A stretch of DNA of 64,000 bases from Acaudatibacter sp963835495. GTDB taxonomy: Bacteria > Pseudomonadota > Alphaproteobacteria > Caulobacterales > Caulobacteraceae. Position 1 is the stretch's first letter, and every line of letters begins with the position of its first letter. A program made the translations under genes and the position numbers. The DNA lies in the NCBI GenBank assembly GCA_963835495.1, contig CAWIFQ010000003.1, positions 124,001 through 188,000 on the forward strand, read 5' to 3'. The notes under the pieces were generated by a model, which ran no database searches, was not told where the DNA came from, and saw nothing but the letters and a program-made list of their open reading frames with translations. This document shows, in pieces, positions 61,061 through 64,000 of the stretch.

Positions 61061-61483
61061 TCAGATCAGTTTCGCGTCCAGCGTGATCTCGGCCTTCATC
61101 AGCTTGGAGACCGGGCAGTTCTTTTCGGCGCCCTCGGCCATCTGCTTGAACGTCGCCTCGTCGAGGCCCGGCACGCTGGCCGTGAGGGTGAGCGCCGAGC
61201 GGGTGATGGTGAAGCCCTGACCCTGCTGCTCGATCGTCACCGCGGCCTCGGTGCTCAGCTCGGTCGGCTCGTAGCCGCCCTGTTGCAGCTGGAACGCCAG
61301 CGCCATGGTGAAGCAGCCGGCGTGGGCCGCGGCGATCAGCTCCTCCGGATTGGCGCCCTTCTCGTTCTCGAACCGGGTCCGATAGGAATAGGGCGTTTCG
61401 TGCAGCACGCCGGAGTCGGTGGAAATGTCGCCCTGGCCATCGCGGCCCGTGCCGCGCCAAACCGCCTTCGCCTTGCGGATCAT
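61061..61483 (-). CDS. osmC: OsmC-family organic hydroperoxide reductase
   Basis: A 140-residue thiol peroxidase of the OsmC/Ohr fold. The peroxidatic Cys57 is in AAAHAGCFTMALAF and the second cysteine in EKNCPVSKLMKAEI. The N-terminal KAKAVWRGTGRDGQGDIST and the ISTDSGVLHETPYSYRTRF segments are OsmC-type (not Ohr). Detoxifies organic hydroperoxides using dithiols. Converges with the upstream flavoprotein gene by 36 bases. A ribosome site AAGGAGTT precedes ATG on the minus strand. Confidence 0.92.
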   Translation of the reverse strand: MIRKAKAVWRGTGRDGQGDISTDSGVLHETPYSYRTRFENEKGANPEELIAAAHAGCFTMALAFQLQQGGYEPTELSTEAAVTIEQQGQGFTITRSALTLTASVPGLDEATFKQMAEGAEKNCPVSKLMKAEITLDAKLI

Positions 61484-61737
61484 CGGAAACTCCTTCGTCC
61501 GGGAATCGCCCCTACGCCTGCGCCGGATTTGGCTACCCCGCTGCGCGGATGCAAGCGCCGGACTCCTCGCGAATTCAGCTATCCGCTGACACCACAGCGC
61601 CAACGGTCCCGGCCCGGCGAGGGCGCCCGTTGATTGTACGCGGCTCAACACCAGCGTAGCCTGCATTGGCGCCGGTGCGACGATGATCTTCGCCAAACCG
61701 GCGGGGATCGAGGCGCTGCAGGCAAAGGACGCGGACG

Positions 61738-62241
61738 ATGAAACTGACGGCATTCCACCGGTCCATTTCTGCGCTCGCGGTGGCGGTGGCGGTCGCGGTC
61801 GCCGGCGCGGCGCAGGCGCAGGGCCTAGGCGATCTCGTAGGCATGCAGACCGAGCGGGCCCACCGAATCCTCGCAGAGCGCGGCTACCAGCAGGTGCGGA
61901 TGGACCCCGGCAGCAGCGGTAACCGGTACTTCTGGTGGAACGGCGCACGCGCGGGCTGCGTGGCGATCAGCGGCTACTATGGCCGGGTCGCGCGCGTCGA
62001 CGTGGCGTCGCCGATCCAGTGCGGCATCGGTCCCGGTCCGGGCGGCGGATATGGCGACATCCCGGGCCTGCGCGCGGCCTGCGCGGCGGCGGCAGACAGA
62101 TACTGGCGCGTGCGTCCCGGTTCCTCTACGACCGGACGGGCGCACGACCTCGGCTACGCCTATCGCATCCGCGTGGAGCTGGGCGGCCAGTCCGCGCAAT
62201 GCGTCATCACCAAGCGCGGCCAGGTCCAGAGCGTCGGCTGA
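61738..62241 (+). CDS. Secreted hypothetical protein
   Basis: A 167-residue secreted protein with signal peptide (ISALAVAVAVAVAGAAQAQ, cleavage after about residue 28). The mature part has a helix GMQTERAHRILAERGYQQVR and cysteines in RAGCVAISG, IQCGIG, RAACAAAAD and AQCVITKRG, suggesting disulfides. It resembles PepSY-like/small periplasmic proteins of Caulobacterales with unknown role. The following hairpin ends the transcript. Confidence 0.72.
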   Translation: MKLTAFHRSISALAVAVAVAVAGAAQAQGLGDLVGMQTERAHRILAERGYQQVRMDPGSSGNRYFWWNGARAGCVAISGYYGRVARVDVASPIQCGIGPGPGGGYGDIPGLRAACAAAADRYWRVRPGSSTTGRAHDLGYAYRIRVELGGQSAQCVITKRGQVQSVG

Positions 62242-62256
62242 GCCTCGGACACGGAA

Positions 62257-62283
62257 AAGCGACCGCCGCCCAGGCGGTCGCTT
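62257..62283. terminator. Bidirectional terminator hairpin
   Basis: An 11-bp perfect stem (AAGCGACCGCC with GGCGGTCGCTT) and 5-base loop lie between two convergent genes, 16 bases past the plus-strand stop. Confidence 0.75.
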
Positions 62284-62325
62284 CAACGATTTCCGCTCGC
62301 CCGGCATAGGCCGGGAGGCGGTGGC

Positions 62326-62586
62326 TCAGAGCATCCGTCGCCTGAAGATCGCATGGTAGATGAACAGCACCACCGCTGCGCCGACCGCGGCGACGAAGAT
62401 GCTGTAGAGGTTGATGCCGCTGACGCCGGCGTGTCCGAACAAGCCGAACAGATAGCCGCCGACGAAGGCGCCGACGACACCCAGCAGGATGTCCATGATC
62501 AGGCCTTCGCCGCGGCCTCGATTGGCGACCATGCTGCCGATCCAGCCGGCGAGCAGGCCGACGACGAGCCACGAAAGCAGCGACAT
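62326..62586 (-). CDS. GlsB/YeaQ/YmgE-family stress membrane protein
   Basis: An 86-residue protein with three hydrophobic helices: LLSWLVVGLLAGWIGSMVAN, IMDILLGVVGAFVGGYLFGL and LYSIFVAAVGAAVVLFIYHA. The RGRGEGLIMDILLGVVGA motif is diagnostic of the transglycosylase-associated/GlsB family, small inner-membrane proteins induced in general stress. The start is the ATG at 62586 preceded by AAGGAG; a longer version lacks similarity. Confidence 0.9.
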   Translation of the reverse strand: MSLLSWLVVGLLAGWIGSMVANRGRGEGLIMDILLGVVGAFVGGYLFGLFGHAGVSGINLYSIFVAAVGAAVVLFIYHAIFRRRML

Positions 62587-62740
62587 TGCGGAACTCCTTG
62601 AGATGCCCAGGCGCCAGCCCCTGCGACCGGCGACGTTAACCAAGGAAAGCGCGAGGGCGGTCGTGGTTCCGCTGCGGCCCCTGCCTGTCGCGGCCGAATC
62701 GGCGTGATAGAGCTGCGCGGCCGGCAGATCGAGGGCTTAG

Positions 62741-64000
62741 ATGAAGGCAGTCCAGTACGTGGCCGCGCTCGCCGCCTCGACCGTCCTGGCCGGTGCGGCG
62801 CGGGCCGACGAGGGGCTCTGGACCTTCGACAACTTCCCCGCCGCCAAGGTCAAGGCGGCGTACGGCGTCGACATCACGCCCGCCTGGCTCGATCGCGTGC
62901 GCGGCGCGTCGGCGCGGCTCTCGGTCGGCTGCTCATCCTCGGTGGTCAGCGCCGAAGGGCTGCTGCTGACCAACGACCACTGCGTGAGCGACTGCGTCCA
63001 GGCGATCTCACCGAAGGATCAGGACTACACCAAGGCCGGGTTCCTCGCGGCGGCGAAGAGCGACGAGCGAACCTGCCCGGGGATGCAGGCCGACATCCTG
63101 CTGCAGGTCGTCGACGTGACGGCGCGGGTGCAGGCGGCGGGGGCGGGCTTGACCGGCGAGGCGCTGGTGCAGGCCCGCAATGCACTGGGCGGAAGCCTCG
63201 AGCAGGAGGTCTGCGGCGCGGATCGCGAGCTGCACTGCCAGATGGTCGAGCTCTATCAGGGCGGTCGCTACCAAGTTTACAAGTATCGTGAGTATACGGA
63301 CGTTCGCCTGGTGTTTTCGCCCGGTGACCAGGCCGCCTTTTTCGGCGGCGACCCGGACAACTTCAACTTCCCGCGGTACGACCTCGATTGCGCTTTCCTG
63401 CGCCTCTACGACGACGGCCAGCCGGCGCCGACGCCGGCGCATCTCGCCTGGAATCCGGCCCCGCCGGTCGCCGGCGAGCCGGTGTTCGTGGCCGGCAATC
63501 CTGGCGGCACCTTCCGTCAGCAGACGATCTCGCAGCTCGAAGCCCAGCGTGACGTGATGCTGCCGCTGGACATGGCGGAACTCTCCGAGCTCCGGGGCCG
63601 GATGATCCGTTTCGGCGAAGAGAGCGCGGCCAACGCCCGCACCATCGACGAACCGCTGATGGACCTGGAGAACGACTACAAGGTCACCGTCGGGCGCCTG
63701 GCCACGCTGGACGACGCCGATTTCATGGCCGCCAAGCGCGGCGACGAAGCGGACCTTCGCGCCCGCGCTGCGGCGATGCTGGGACCAGCGCTCGGCGATC
63801 CGTGGGCGGAGATGGCGGCCGCTCAGAAGGCCGCTGGCGCGCGCTACACGCCCTATCGCCAGCTCGAGCGCGCCGGCGAGCAGTCCCAGCTGTTCAGCTA
63901 TGCCCGCGACCTGGTCCGCGCCGCCGAGGACCGCCAGCTGCCGTCGCGCGAGCGCATGCCGCGCTACTCCGACACCCAGCTGGCGGCGGTGGAGAAGCAG
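62741..64000 (+). CDS. S46-family dipeptidyl-peptidase (3' truncated by window end)
   Basis: The first 420 codons of an exported serine peptidase of the DPP7/DPP11 (S46) family; the frame is open at the window edge. Signal peptide residues 1-22 (cleavage after ARA). The catalytic His80 is in LLLTNDHCVSDC and the catalytic Asp in DNFNFPRYDLDCAFLRLYDD. The nucleophile Ser lies in the missing C-terminal third. The WTFDNFPAAKVKAAYGVDIT start is family-typical. These enzymes release dipeptides from peptide N-termini in the periplasm for amino-acid nutrition. Confidence 0.92.
   Translation, partial: MKAVQYVAALAASTVLAGAARADEGLWTFDNFPAAKVKAAYGVDITPAWLDRVRGASARLSVGCSSSVVSAEGLLLTNDHCVSDCVQAISPKDQDYTKAGFLAAAKSDERTCPGMQADILLQVVDVTARVQAAGAGLTGEALVQARNALGGSLEQEVCGADRELHCQMVELYQGGRYQVYKYREYTDVRLVFSPGDQAAFFGGDPDNFNFPRYDLDCAFLRLYDDGQPAPTPAHLAWNPAPPVAGEPVFVAGNPGGTFRQQTISQLEAQRDVMLPLDMAELSELRGRMIRFGEESAANARTIDEPLMDLENDYKVTVGRLATLDDADFMAAKRGDEADLRARAAAMLGPALGDPWAEMAAAQKAAGARYTPYRQLERAGEQSQLFSYARDLVRAAEDRQLPSRERMPRYSDTQLAAVEKQ

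Overview
The window is GC-rich chromosomal DNA from an alphaproteobacterium. The long-form dCTP deaminase, the large number of acyl-CoA, SDR and LLM-flavin genes, a TonB-dependent receptor, the BA14K-like, GlsB and CsbD small proteins, and a consensus ParB site together point to Caulobacterales, perhaps Phenylobacterium or a relative. This placement is inferred from gene families and was not tested. No rRNA, CRISPR array, transposase or integrase was seen. The one clear RNA gene is tRNA-Gly(CCC). The window ends inside an S46 peptidase gene.

Layout. (1) 0-4.7 kb: a nested palindrome, dcd, a small membrane-protein/HTH-regulator module, an HD-domain oxygenase/hydrolase and an amidase. (2) 4.8-19.1 kb: a 14.3-kb segment between the 3' end of an intact tRNA-Gly and a 51-bp direct copy of that end, which looks like an integrated island. 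Its cargo is a PilZ protein, an LLM flavin oxidoreductase, a histidine kinase/response regulator pair divergent from a large TonB receptor, an MHS-type MFS permease, a TetR regulator, a CYP153-like P450 fused in frame to a whole MFS transporter, and a PhyH-type dioxygenase. Together these look like a sense/import/oxidise module for a hydrophobic compound. (3) 19.2-36 kb: mostly fatty-acid or acyl-CoA style catabolism (SDRs, two enoyl-CoA hydratases, two acyl-CoA dehydrogenases, a thioesterase, a nitronate monooxygenase), separated by three copies of one intergenic repeat. (4) 36-43 kb: a lipoprotein, a GNAT acetyltransferase, an in-frame MerR-PurC fusion, a nitroreductase, a DUF4336 protein and an isolated parS site. 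(5) 43.6-48.8 kb: two adjacent palindromes, then a tightly coupled operon of acyl-CoA ligase, enoyl-CoA hydratase-like protein, an apparently circularly permuted class III CoA-transferase and an amidohydrolase. (6) 48.8-51.6 kb: MsrA and small genes, including a SET/post-SET protein and a UBP-type zinc finger. (7) 51.8-57.4 kb: a pentose-phosphate/gluconate operon (transketolase, transaldolase, 6-phosphogluconate dehydrogenase, HAD phosphatase, gluconokinase). (8) 57.4-64 kb: a DsbA-NhaA fusion next to a cyclic-nucleotide-binding thioredoxin-reductase-like flavoprotein, then OsmC, GlsB and an S46 peptidase.

Data quality. At least nine genes with convincing family homology are broken by single-base-type frameshifts, and transketolase has two. 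Several resolve when one base is removed or added, so uncorrected sequencing indels are more likely than mass decay. These genes are annotated over their full span with the shift position given.
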